Assembly: GCA_027577415.1 (NCBI GenBank)
Contig: JANBQS010000113.1
Coordinates: forward strand, 1 to 34,381
Direction of reading: 5' to 3'
Origin: Coemansia sp. RSA 922
Taxonomy: Eukaryota; Kickxellomycota; Kickxellomycetes; Kickxellales; Kickxellaceae
Length of the DNA: 34,381 nucleotides
The position numbers and the translations under genes were made by a program. Shown here piece after piece: positions 1 to 9,303 of the stretch (its first letter is position 1; each line of letters opens with the position of its first letter). The notes beneath the pieces are model-generated. The model had not been told where the DNA came from. It worked only from the letters and a program-made list of their open reading frames with translations, and searched no databases.

Positions 1-2
1 AA

Positions 3-254
3 CGTTCTACTGCGGCTAAGCCGCAGACCCTTGCCCAATTCGCCGATCCAGTGATCTTGACTAATTCTGCGTGACAACCTTACAGTAAATATGCTTTGCA
101 GCTCAGACGATTCCTTAACGCCACAGACCTACTTTCTAGCTCTGAGAATAAGAAAGGCAGAAACATTTACCACATTCTTCAAGCTATCCAAGGTCGCTTT
201 AAGACAATACAGCAAGTAATTTCAGCATCCACTGGCGACTCTAGCACAGAATAG
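3..254 (+). pseudogene. 3' fragment of an unrecognised gene with an internal stop
   Basis: The window opens inside a reading frame (codons starting at base 3) that ends with TAG at 252-254. The last 59 residues look like real protein: mixed polar/hydrophobic, with short motifs such as SKYALQLRRFLNATDLL and GRFKTIQQVISASTGD. One in-frame TGA lies at 72-74, so the frame is either a decayed gene or was misread here. I do not recognise the family. The 5' end lies outside the window. It could instead be a chance open stretch, since only 83 codons are visible; the composition argues mildly against that. Confidence 0.35.
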
Positions 255-574
255 CTGTCTATTGCAAGCGTGTTGTTATTTAAGTATCTGGCTATTTGGA
301 GCCACGCAGTTTTACAAGCTTTATTAAAGTTGGTTAGATTTGTTAATAGATTAAAGACAGATTATGCTATAAAGGAGGTGTGCTCTTTCGTAAAAAGAAA
401 AGAGACTGTAATTGACAGTAAGGGAAAAGGGCAAGAAAACGGGGATAGAAATAAATTGGATGGATTTCAAAGTGGGCGAATTTTTTTCCAATGAGAAATG
501 CCCTTTTTCTTCTTTACCGTTTCTTTGGGCTATTCAACACTTGCAGCACTCATTATAACATTTGTTTTGCCACC
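255..574. other. Intergenic region upstream of the F-box-like pseudogene
   Basis: About 320 bases, AT-rich, with no gene I can support. The last 90 bases are rich in pyrimidines and end in CACCATG, a good fungal start context for the F-box-like frame that follows. An upstream in-frame ATG at 491 would add 28 residues that no paralogue has, so I treat that stretch as leader. Confidence 0.5.
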
Positions 575-2223
575 ATGTCCAACAAGATTTCTTCTGCACA
601 GCGACTGCCGTTAGACGTCCTACGCCTACTTGTGCAGTGTGTAGCTAGCAAAGATTCTCAATACTCGTATAGAGAAGAGAACATTGATAAACTGCAGGCG
701 CTGTTGTATGTATGCTCTACATGGAGACAAGTGGCTCTTGAATACTCGTGGAAAGAGCTTAGTCTTAAATGTGATTCTAAGAGAAATATCATTTATGTTG
801 ACTATCCCTGGTTTGCCAAGAACTTTAAGCTACCCAACAATGCACCCGATTTGGTCAAAAGCATATGTATAACGGTCTCTATGGCCAGTATTGCTAGCGG
901 TAAAGCCTACAGGCTGCTGAAAGAGTACATGGGAAACATTACTAGCCTGCCATTTGCTCGTAGGCTCCTTGTCAAGGTTGGTTGTAGTCCACTTGAGCAA
1001 GGCTATACCAGGATATCTGCTATTTACAACACACTTGTTTTGTAGAGCTAATTCAACTAATAACGCATTGGCCATTGGTGTCCGTAGAGGTAAAGTACAT
1101 CGGTAGAGAGTTAGGTATAAGCGAATTTCTTGAAGATATTTTTGGACTGCTTGTAGCATGGCTGAGTTGCAACACCAAGCATTCGTGTTTCAATGCTGGC
1201 AGAGTTGAATTTCGCTATGCCAAAACCATTGACTACATGCCATTGCTAACTTCTCTAGTGTTAGAAACCAATGACAATACAGATCACCGCACAATTCTAG
1301 TGCACAAGAGTGCCAGCACACTTTTAAAATTGTGTGTTGGTCTTGGTTATTGTAATGCATTAATATACGACTTGAACAACAATGCCATTGTGTATCCAAA
1401 TTTGCAGAGTTTGGAATTGTACGAAAAGGATATTGATAGAGGTCTAGGTCCACGAGTAGCTGCCCCAGGCATTGTTCCATTCCCAAGACTGAAACGACTG
1501 ATTATGGATGTAGAATGTCCATTTACAGACGATGTTCTGTTCCGGGGCAATAGCGCTACATTAGAGGACTTGGGATTCTATCTGGATAGGCACACGATAA
1601 GTGTTATCAGTAGCAGCAAGTTGTTTCAGAACAAAAGCGCCAACTTGAAAAGGGTTATTGTTGATCAACATTATGATTCACCCCCTTTGTCTACTATCCC
1701 TCAGGAAGATATAACAGATTTGTCAGGCAAACTAGGGAGAACCGCCCAAATGTTGCAACTAAAATCCAAAGAGGTGATTTATAGTTTAATATCAGTAGTG
1801 CCACTTACAGGTAGCTTTGGAAGCATTCAACTGCTAGATGTACAGGATATCCGGCTGACACTATTCCAGACATTGAGCTTACTAAGGATACTTTTGTCTC
1901 TTAAGGTCCTTTGCTGTTCAGTTGACAGATGTGGTCCAGAGTTTAATCATTTGGCACCTAGAGAGCTACCAGACCATATAGCATCAACATATTGCAACAG
2001 AGGAAGATATTTATACGAGTTGCGTATATCAGCTCACGATAGCTTAGGCCATACCACTGTGGCAGAATACATTATGCTCTTGGCTCTTGCGTGTCCAAAG
2101 CTTTATCGACTTGGATCAGTGCATGGCAGCATCACAGAATACCAGGCTGAAATAGCTAAAGAGTTGTGTAGTGGCGGGCATTTTAATAAGTACTCGTCTC
2201 AACTGAAACGACTTGTTCATTGA
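575..2223 (+). pseudogene. F-box-like/leucine-rich protein gene with one frameshift
   Basis: A member of the window's F-box-like family. The first frame runs from ATG 575 to a TAG at 1043-1045; the second is open to the TGA at 2221-2223. Aligned with the paralogue at 2462, the reading passes from one frame to the other without loss of homology. The paralogues read N-x-L-(E/K)-F there, while this copy has only two bases (1037-1038) where the E/K codon should be, which is a single-base deletion. Before the break are the F-box-like helix (LPLDVLRLLVQ), LLYVCSTWRQVALEYSWKEL and SMASIASGKAYRLL. After it come APGIVPFPRLKRL, VLFRGNSATLEDL, RELPDHIAS and a terminal KYSSQLKRLVH. Everything else is intact, so this is a very recent pseudogene or a sequencing error. 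The F-box assignment rests on pattern, not on a search. Confidence 0.65.
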
Positions 2224-2461
2224 TACTACAAACAGTTGTTGATCAATAAATTGTCTGGGAAAACATTGTGTTGAAGTTGTTGTCTTTGTTCTTTTTTGAA
2301 AAGGGGACAGAGACTGCAACCACAAAGGAAAAGGACAAGAAAAAGGCGAACGAAAAAGAACTGGGTGAATCCCAAAGCGTTGTGTTTTTCTAAAAAAAAA
2401 TAGATGCTTTTCTTCTCTACAATATCTTGTTCTTACAACTAAAGATTATTTACTTGTCATT

Positions 2462-4099
2462 ATGTCCGTTATTGTATCGCCTGCTCAAACTCTTTTGCCA
2501 GATATCCAGCGTCTAATTATAACGTATCTGGTAGAGGGGCTCAGGAGGCCACTTCAAGAGTTGGGTGATTGGAAGTGCCCAATAAGAGAACTGTTGTGGG
2601 TATGTTCGTTGTGGAGACAAGAAGCACTTGAATGCATGTGGAGAGAGCTTAGCCTTACTATTAGCAACGAGATATTTATTAAACACCCAGAGTTTGCCAA
2701 GCACTTTCTGTTGCCTGACAATGCCTCAGAATTGGTCAAGGAGCTCCATATACGAACGACAATGTCCAGTATTGCCAGTGGGGAGGCTTGCTTGTTGCTG
2801 TCAAAGTTCATGGGAAACACTACTAATTTGCCGTTAGTTCGAAAGCTTCTTGTTAAGGTTAAAGACTGTCCATTTGAGCTTGACCTTACAAACGACTGTG
2901 CTATTAGTAACATTCTCAAATTTGCTCGCCTACTCCAATCAATGATTCAAGTGTCGAAAGTGTCAACTGAGATAAAGTTCCATGATAATTGCTTCAAGAT
3001 CAATGAACTAATCGAAGAACATTTTGGAATGCTGCTGATGTTAATGTGTAGCAAAAGCGATCCCTCAAAGTATTTTATAGATCAAACTTCATTGCACCGG
3101 GCAACTACTACTTTCCACATGCCCATGCTAACCTCGCTTTATCTAAGTTACTGCATGCAAGCGGACCAGTGCATTAGCTTGATGCATAAGAGTGCCACTA
3201 CACTTTTAAATTTAGACATGGAAGCGACAGATGCAAGTGGATTAGTATATGATGCAGATGGATTTCCTGTTATTTATCCGAATCTACAGCGCTTACGAAT
3301 GTACGACCAGAGCGACTTTAATTGTAAAAGAATATCAATACCTGACATTATAGCATTTCCAAAGTTGAAGATATTAGACTTGGATCTAGAGTATCCATTT
3401 GGCGACGATTTGCCCTTCCGTGGCAATGATGTTGGTTTAGAGTATTTGGGTGTCTACACTGATTGCATAAACGTAAAGGTCTTGAACGACAGCTTGGGCT
3501 TTGCAAAGCAATGCAAGAGTTTGAAAAAGGTTATAGTTCATGACTACTCACAAGGTGTTGAACTTGATTATGTTGGGCAAGCTGATATGACTAGATTTTT
3601 ACGAAAGCTAACAAGCTCTGCTCAGATATTAAAACTAACGACCCATACAGTTGTTGATAATTTGATAGCGTTTCCATCGCACAAGTACGGCTTGGAAAAT
3701 GTCAGGGCATTGGACATTAGTTGGGCATATCTGTCACTCTTCAAAGTTCTGTATCTGATCAAGGCCCTGCCTGATCTCCAAAACCTTACCTGGGAATGCA
3801 ATGGTTTGGGCCCAGAACTTGAAGGCATTCCCAAGGACGAGCTACCTGACCACATTGTCTCAACAATGGGGAATTTAGGAAGTTGCTTGTATAAACTACA
3901 TATGGTTAAATTTTCTACTCCACCAATGGAGAAAGTTGTCGAGTGTATCATGTTACTTGCCCTTGTATGCCCAAAGCTATATATAGTGAGTTCGTGGGAT
4001 TGGAGGATCTCAGAATACCGTGACGAACTAACTCGAGTACTTGAAAGCAATGGCCCATTTAGCAAGTATGCTTCGCGACTAGGAAAACTTTTAGAGTAG
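2462..4099 (+). CDS. F-box-like/leucine-rich family protein (545 aa)
   Basis: Intact single-exon gene starting at ATG 2462, just after a T-rich leader. Residues about 8-65 fit an F-box-like domain: LLPDIQRLIITYL, then LLWVCSLWRQEALECMWREL, the usual hydrophobic-plus-Trp pattern that contacts Skp1. The rest is a long leucine-rich, irregular body with family landmarks: SIASGEACLLL near residue 100, a VIYPNLQRL block near 270, LPFRGN at about 319, DELPDHIVS at 459, and ECIMLLALVCPKL before a KYASRLGKLLE end. By family knowledge such proteins recruit substrates to SCF ubiquitin ligases; no substrate can be inferred. It lies 238 bp downstream of the frameshifted paralogue in the same orientation, a tandem pair, and converges on the tubby gene with only 26 bp between stop codons. 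It could be called simply a hypothetical family protein if the F-box profile fails. Confidence 0.65.
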   Translation: MSVIVSPAQTLLPDIQRLIITYLVEGLRRPLQELGDWKCPIRELLWVCSLWRQEALECMWRELSLTISNEIFIKHPEFAKHFLLPDNASELVKELHIRTTMSSIASGEACLLLSKFMGNTTNLPLVRKLLVKVKDCPFELDLTNDCAISNILKFARLLQSMIQVSKVSTEIKFHDNCFKINELIEEHFGMLLMLMCSKSDPSKYFIDQTSLHRATTTFHMPMLTSLYLSYCMQADQCISLMHKSATTLLNLDMEATDASGLVYDADGFPVIYPNLQRLRMYDQSDFNCKRISIPDIIAFPKLKILDLDLEYPFGDDLPFRGNDVGLEYLGVYTDCINVKVLNDSLGFAKQCKSLKKVIVHDYSQGVELDYVGQADMTRFLRKLTSSAQILKLTTHTVVDNLIAFPSHKYGLENVRALDISWAYLSLFKVLYLIKALPDLQNLTWECNGLGPELEGIPKDELPDHIVSTMGNLGSCLYKLHMVKFSTPPMEKVVECIMLLALVCPKLYIVSSWDWRISEYRDELTRVLESNGPFSKYASRLGKLLE

Positions 4100-4125
4100 A
4101 GACAACTCATAGTTTACATATAATA

Positions 4126-4980
4126 TCAGCGATCAGAAGAGAAAAAGGGAAGAGACAAGTTGTAGATGACTTTACGGTCAAGCGAAGTAATAGCTACGCC
4201 CAAAGCCATGATTGGTGACATTGGGAAGCGAATATCAAGGGCGAATGAGTCGGGTCCGGATTTGCCAAACTGCATAACAATATAGTCCTTGTCGTGTGGA
4301 TGAATAAGCTGAAAATTTTTAACCGAGCGAGTAGTGATACGCGGACCGAAATCCAAAGCATAAGAGGCAGTTTCACTGATAAATATAGGCGGCTTATTCA
4401 TAAGCACTATAATACCGGGATCAGTATCAGCTCCAGATCGATAACGCCCAATAAGCGATTTAGTCTCGGTTGTCTGTATTGGTAATCCAGAATCATCAAC
4501 AGCATGCACGATGACAGTCATTTCGCGCGGACCTGTAGATCCCAATACATGAGAATCATATTGCACGGCGCATACTTCTTGCCACTGTATCTCAGACTCC
4601 TCTTCTGTCATCACTGTCTGCTCATAGTCGGATGATCGCTGAAGAATAGTGTATACGCCACCCGCAGTTGTAGGCACTACACGTCCAATCAGTACGCCTG
4701 GTGAGTCTGTAGTAGCTGGGAATGGCCACAAGTACATGTCATAGCTGCCACGCCATGGCACGCTGCCTTTGCGCTTGACTACGTGTATAACATGGTTGGC
4801 CAAGTTGGCAATTACAGCTGGCGCAACAGTAGGCGTGGGGGAGAAATCTTCATAGAGATCTAATGTAGCATTGGCACCACGTTCAGACGAGCGTACTAGG
4901 CGACAGTGCGTACAAGCAGCAAGTGGCACCGAGGTACACAGCAAATTTATCCGTGGAATAAAGGGGTCAACATACAACAT
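4126..4980 (-). CDS. Tubby C-terminal-domain protein (284 aa)
   Basis: The C-terminal two thirds match the tubby fold: CAVQYDSHVLGSTGPREMTVIV corresponds to the conserved N-V-L-G-x-x-G-P-R-x-M-T-V segment, and SYALDFGPRITTRSVKNFQL to the N-F-x-G-R-V-T-x-x-S-V-K-N-F-Q segment, followed by IVMQFGK and a D-x-R-x-P-M run. Animal and plant tubby proteins bind phosphoinositides through this domain and act at membranes or in the nucleus. I place the start at ATG 4980 (MLYVDPFIPRIN); the open frame continues upstream but only with a non-ATG start. Odd points: there is almost no N-terminal extension, and the usual K-L-A-C-E terminus is replaced by a longer hydrophobic tail ending in FFSSDR. It is co-oriented with, and 114 bp downstream of, the golgin gene. 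Confidence 0.8.
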   Translation of the reverse strand: MLYVDPFIPRINLLCTSVPLAACTHCRLVRSSERGANATLDLYEDFSPTPTVAPAVIANLANHVIHVVKRKGSVPWRGSYDMYLWPFPATTDSPGVLIGRVVPTTAGGVYTILQRSSDYEQTVMTEEESEIQWQEVCAVQYDSHVLGSTGPREMTVIVHAVDDSGLPIQTTETKSLIGRYRSGADTDPGIIVLMNKPPIFISETASYALDFGPRITTRSVKNFQLIHPHDKDYIVMQFGKSGPDSFALDIRFPMSPIMALGVAITSLDRKVIYNLSLPFFSSDR

Positions 4981-5094
4981 GACTAGGAAAAAAGAATAAA
5001 TATAAAAAGGATAATACTTTGAGAAAAGAAAAGCAGAAAAAGGTGTTCTATGCAACAACAAAGGGAGTATTAAAGAGTAGTGGGTTTTGGAGAA

Positions 5095-8000
5095 TTACTT
5101 TTGCAGCAATAGTTGGATATGCTTGATTTCGTCAGTCTTGCATCTCAGCAGAGTAGAGAGTACGGGAACCAGTTGATTGCGGCGGTCCTTGTCGTTAAAA
5201 AAGCGGAAGAGCACATTACGCAGATACTCGACATTAACGTTGGCATTACTGTCGTTGCTAAGAGCATCTGAGACCGACGACGACGACGATGCTGACGCAG
5301 TACTGGCAGCATTACTCACAGACCGGGTATGAGCACGGTTAGTATTCGGTGGTAGCAAGCGGTCAGTGACAGCAGCAGCAGTTGGAGCCTCAGCAACTTC
5401 GGCAATAGGAGCGGGTATAGCACGCGCAGAGGCCCTGCGTCCAGCGATGGCCGAAGCAGAAACATTGGCGGTGGTTGCCGCGCGTAGCAGTGATGAAACC
5501 GATGCAAGGGTAAGCGAGTTGGACCGCGGGGCAGACGGAGACTGCGGGGGATCGAGTCTCTCTTCATTAGAAGCCTGAGTGGTCAATTTCTCGCGCTGCA
5601 AGCGACGCAGCTCTTCTTTGAGATCGCGATGGACTCGCTTCCAGCGCTGCTCAGAAAGCGCTCTTTCGTCGGTCACTCGCGCCAAATGCTCATTGGCCGC
5701 CGTCAGATCGCGCTCGACGTCACGCAGGCGATCAGCCTCAACACGCAGTGCAGTCTGAGCATCTTCTGCTCGCTGCAAGTTCTGGCGCATGGTCTCCAGC
5801 TCGGCCTGTCGCTCGGCATGCTGGGCTTCGAGGCGGTCGGCGCGAGAAGCATGGGCGTGCGAGTGATCCAAGTCGGCAAGCTTACGACGCAAGGCCTCTA
5901 CTTCTTCCTGGTACTTTTCGCGCTGAGTATCGGCCGCTGCTTGGGCGGCAGCCAATCGCTCGTGAGCACTGGTAGCCTGCTTGGCAGAGTCTTCGGAGGC
6001 GGCGCGAGCAGCACGACGCTCCTTCTCCAAAGCATACTGCAGCTCCTGAGTCTGCGCCAAGGCCTGAGCCAAAGCCCGACTCTTCTCAGCAAACTGGGCC
6101 CGGCTATTGGCCAGATCAGCATCGACAGCACGCGCATGCTCCTCAAGCCCAGACACGGTCGCTGCAGCCTGCGCCCGCTGCGACTCGGCAGCGGTTGCCC
6201 GCTGGACAGCCGCCAAATAATCAACCGTAACACGCTCAAAGGACACGCGTATTTCGTCGGTTTGGCTGCGTGTTTTCTCAAAGTCAGCGATGAGTGACGT
6301 CATCCGCGCCTTGAGCTCGGCCACCTGTGCTTCGGAGCGCACTCCGGTGCCCTGCGCCTTGGCCAACGCCTGCCCGAGCCTTGCGCGCTCGTCGCCAAAC
6401 GCTTCGATCTTTGCCTCGGCCGCCTTCAGCTCGTCAGACAGCTTTTCGTAGTTTGACGTCGTGGTCTGCAGCTTCGCTGTCAGCTCATCGGCTCGCACTG
6501 ACTTTGATCGGACCTCGGCAGTCAGCTCCTCGACTCGCCCAGTCCTGGTCTCAAGCTCAGCTGTAAGCTCATCGACTCGCACTGCCCTAGTTTGGAGCTC
6601 GGTAGTCAGCTCGGTGGTCTTCGACTCGGCGGCTTGTAGCTCGGCAGTCAGCTCGTCGACACGAGAGGCGTTGGCTTGCACTTTTGCCGAGAGCTCAGCG
6701 ACTCGAGTATCACTGGTCAGCTGTAGATCGTTTAGCGCCTGCTGGGCCTGCTTGTCAGAGTGATCCATCTGCAACTTGAACTCAGCGATCGCCGCCGCAT
6801 GCCGAGTCTCCATCGCCTCAGCCATCGCTGCGTTGGTGGTACTATTACTGCCAGAGGAAGAGGCAACAGTCTCGATCAGAGCAATAAGCTGCGCTATCTC
6901 GCGCGGTGTCGCCTTGACCACGGCATCAGAGTCGGCAGCGTCTGCGGGGATAATGACTGGCGCCGGCGCAGCGGGCGAGGGAGCGGCGCTGGCCAAGGTA
7001 CTGGCGCCAGTGCCCTTTCTCTTCTTCTTGCCCTTCTTCTTATTACCTCCAGTCTCAGCCGGCTGATTAGCGCCCGCCTGAGGTGCCTGCGCAGCCTCGT
7101 CAGCATCGCCAGATACCAGCTCCAGCTTGTGCGCCAACGCAGCAGTAATGATTTCGCCAACGCGCTCGGCAGTCAGCTCCGTAGAAGCAGCCTCGGTCGG
7201 GGCAGGTACTTTGGTCAACTGGAGCTGAAGATCGGCAATAGCCTTGTCGCTCTCGGCAGTGGCAGCCTGGAGCCGGTCTTCGCTGGCGGCCAGCTCCTTG
7301 CGTAAGATATCCTTGAGCTGCGCCATCTCCTGTACATGGGACTCGCTCACGCGCGCCGTAGCATTGTCGACCTTTGCTGCGGGTACCAAACCCTCGGGTA
7401 CGCCGCATTTGGCGAGTAGCTGTGTCTGTAGGTCTCGAAGCGGCTGCGACTCTACTGGAGTATCGCCAGAAAGCTCGGCTGATAGCTTCGTGGCTAGGGT
7501 GTCGATATCCATTATCGCCGGCTCTACTTGGAGTTTGGCCTCGAGGTCCGATTTGGCCGATTCAAGAGCCTTGACGTCTAGCCGTAGCTTCTGGTTGCTG
7601 CGCTCTAACTGACCCTCGACTACCTTGCGTTCCTTGGTCAGTTTGTCTAGATCCTTGGCTAAAGTCTGTCGTTCCTGGTCAGCATTCCGTAGTACCTTTA
7701 GTTGTGCCTCCAGTTCACTGACCTTTGCGCGGTTGGCTATATATAAAAAAAATAAATAACATTAGTTACATTATCAATAGTGACATATTGAGCTGACCCA
7801 CGATGTTATAACATACCTTTGTCGAGTTCAGTCAGCGCTCCTATCTGCTCACCAGCGTACTGAGACTTGTTGTTGAGGTTGGATAGATGGGCTTCCAGTT
7901 CCTCTACATCTGCTATACTCTGTACGGGTGTTAGTCGCTTGAGTACTGTTTCTACCGCCTTGCGTGCTGTGTTGAGATTCCTGTATACTCGAGCTACCTC

Positions 8001-8180
8001 TGCTAGTTTGTGCTCGTACTTTTCTAGCTTTCCTAGTCGAACTATTAGCGCCTCTGATACTACGTCGCCCACTTGTAGCTTATCAGACGTCAGTTGCGCA
8101 TTGCTAGTGTCGCCGTTGGGTTCGCCGGCTATCGCGGTAGTTGGCGCATTGCCAGGGTCATCAGCAGCAGGTTCGCTCAT
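5095..8180 (-). CDS. GRIP-domain golgin, coiled-coil Golgi tether (1001 aa, two exons)
   Basis: Exon 1 is 8180-7817 and exon 2 is 7736-5095; joining them gives 3006 nt in one frame (MSEPAADD... to ...QLLLQK). Residues about 45-90 (LGKLEKYEHKLAEV followed by a basic helix) resemble the N-terminus of GCC-type golgins. Residues about 120-860 are almost entirely heptad coiled coil rich in Ala, Gln, Glu, Arg and Leu, with a low-complexity insert GNKKKGKKKRKG near 350. The last 45 residues (EYLRNVLFRFF, then QLVPVLSTLLRC) form the GRIP domain, which in known golgins binds Arl1-GTP on the trans-Golgi. The likely role is tethering endosome-derived vesicles at the trans-Golgi network. A long Ser-rich linker (about residues 840-950) precedes GRIP. 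It is divergent from the Pep12-like gene, sharing a 206-bp promoter. Which yeast or animal golgin is orthologous (Imh1, GCC1) is uncertain. Confidence 0.87.
6415..6708 (-). repeat. Seven tandem 14-residue coiled-coil repeats inside the golgin
   Basis: Seven consecutive 42-nt units encode near-copies of RVDELTAELQxxxx: TRVAELSAKV, SRVDELTAEL, SKTTELTTEL, VRVDELTAEL, GRVEELTAEV, VRADELTAKL, SNYEKLSDEL, each followed by four variable residues. Fourteen residues are two heptads, so the array lengthens the coiled coil without breaking register. Nucleotide similarity between units is also visible (recurring GAGCTCATCGAC/CTCGGCAGTCAGCTC forms on the plus strand), which points to tandem expansion within the gene. 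Confidence 0.85.
7737..7816 (-). other. 80-nt GT-AG spliceosomal intron in the golgin gene
   Basis: On the minus strand the donor is AAAG|GTATGT (7816 downward), the branch-site candidate TAACTAAT lies at 7768-7761, and the acceptor is TATATATAG| at 7739-7737. Splicing restores the frame exactly (364 + 2642 = 3006 nt), and the codon split across the junction reads Ala. The branch-to-acceptor distance is about 24 nt, normal for fungi. Confidence 0.9.
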
Positions 8181-8386
8181 CTGAAGTGGAAAAGAAATGT
8201 AGAATACAAATTAAACTGATGAGGAAAAATTCAAAGAATAAAGAGAAACACGTGGTTATGTGATTACGTGCATGCGGACTATAGAACCTTGCTTTTTCAC
8301 GGTTTGCCAAGCCTTTATTCGCTTTTTGCTTTTTCTCTCTCCACAACAATTTATACTTTTATTATTACTAGTTCAATTTTTACACA
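8181..8386. promoter_or_regulatory. Divergent promoter shared by the golgin and Pep12-like genes
   Basis: Only 206 bases separate the two start codons, so both promoters must lie here. Visible elements are a CACGTG E-box at 8249-8254, a second ACGTG core about 16 bases further, and a T/A-rich stretch (ATTTATACTTTTATTATTAC) ahead of the SNARE start. Function is inferred from position. Confidence 0.5.
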
Positions 8387-9244
8387 ATGTCGTTTAATGA
8401 CCTCGAACGTGGCACCTACGCTCAGAACACGAGCAATCCGCCCGCCGCTCCAGGGAATGGCGACGAAGAAGAGGAGCGGCTGTATCGGCGTACAGTGCAA
8501 GAAGTATCGCGCAAGGTGTTTCAGATAAACGCCGGAGTAGCCAACATTAGACAACTAGTCGGTCAACTAGGTACATCAAGAGATACGGCCAGATTGCGTC
8601 AAGATATCCACAACAAAATGGAAGCGACTCGGGAGTTAGTAAAGACCACCAGCACTGAACTCAAAGCTCTATCAGAATTCCAACGCCCAGGAAGAGCCAA
8701 GGGTAACCAGAGGGCACGTCGTTTGGAGCAGCAGAAGCTTACGGGTGACTTTCAAAAAGTCCTCGAACAGTTTCAAAACATTCAGCGGGTATCTGCTGAA
8801 GTTACAAGAGAGTTTGTTGATCGCGCTAAACATGCTGTCCACCTCCAAGACGAATACCATGAAGACGATGATGGCTTGTCGGAGAGTCGACCACTTTTAC
8901 AGCAGCAGCAGAGACGGGTGATGGAGCTCAGTGTTTTGGATAATGACGTAGAGTATAACGAGGCCTTGATTAATGAGCGCGAGTCGGAAATTAACGATAT
9001 TGAGCAAGGTATCGTTGAGCTTAACGAAATTTTCCGCGACTTGGGTACTATCGTCACCGAGCAACAGTCGCTGCTCGATAATATCGAAACCAACGTACAG
9101 AGCGTCACTATCCACGTCCGCGGTGCAGCTGAGCAGCTGGGCTCAGCTAGCGAGTACCAGCGTCGCTCAAACAAGACCAAATTCTGTCTGCTCTTGTTTG
9201 CTATAATTTTCATACTCGTATTTCTACTTATTGCACTTGCCTAA
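8387..9244 (+). CDS. PEP12: Endosomal Qa-SNARE (syntaxin), Pep12/syntaxin-7/12 type (285 aa)
   Basis: Typical syntaxin layout. Residues about 30-150 form the Habc regulatory bundle (RRTVQEVSRKVFQINAGV start, EFQRPGRAKGNQRARRLEQQ linker, RVSAEVTREF third helix). Residues about 190-262 are the SNARE helix, with IEQGIVELNEIFRDLG and the zero-layer glutamine at Q226 in IVTEQQSLLD. Residues 266-284 are a single C-terminal transmembrane anchor (KFCLLLFAIIFILVFLLIALA). Qa-SNAREs of this type pair with Qb, Qc and R-SNAREs to fuse vesicles with the prevacuolar/late endosome. The proline-containing QRPGRAK segment favours the Pep12/syntaxin-7 branch over plasma-membrane Sso or vacuolar Vam3, but a tree would be needed. 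It converges on the Zn2Cys6 gene with 59 bp between stop codons. Confidence 0.93.
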   Translation: MSFNDLERGTYAQNTSNPPAAPGNGDEEEERLYRRTVQEVSRKVFQINAGVANIRQLVGQLGTSRDTARLRQDIHNKMEATRELVKTTSTELKALSEFQRPGRAKGNQRARRLEQQKLTGDFQKVLEQFQNIQRVSAEVTREFVDRAKHAVHLQDEYHEDDDGLSESRPLLQQQQRRVMELSVLDNDVEYNEALINERESEINDIEQGIVELNEIFRDLGTIVTEQQSLLDNIETNVQSVTIHVRGAAEQLGSASEYQRRSNKTKFCLLLFAIIFILVFLLIALA

Positions 9245-9303
9245 AAAAATGATAATATTATTATTCATTGGAAAAAAGTATCAACAAAAAAATTAAATTT
9301 AGT

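Noticed and set aside
10..26. Perfect GC-rich hairpin CTGCGGC-TAA-GCCGCAG
   Set aside because: It lies inside the coding-looking fragment at the left edge, has no T run, and is short enough to be a codon-level coincidence.
5366..7612. Many plus-strand open frames opposite the golgin (for example 5629-6297 and 6760-7305)
   Set aside because: Antisense shadows caused by GC-rich heptad codons; the minus-strand frame has the GRIP domain, a clean intron and coiled-coil composition.
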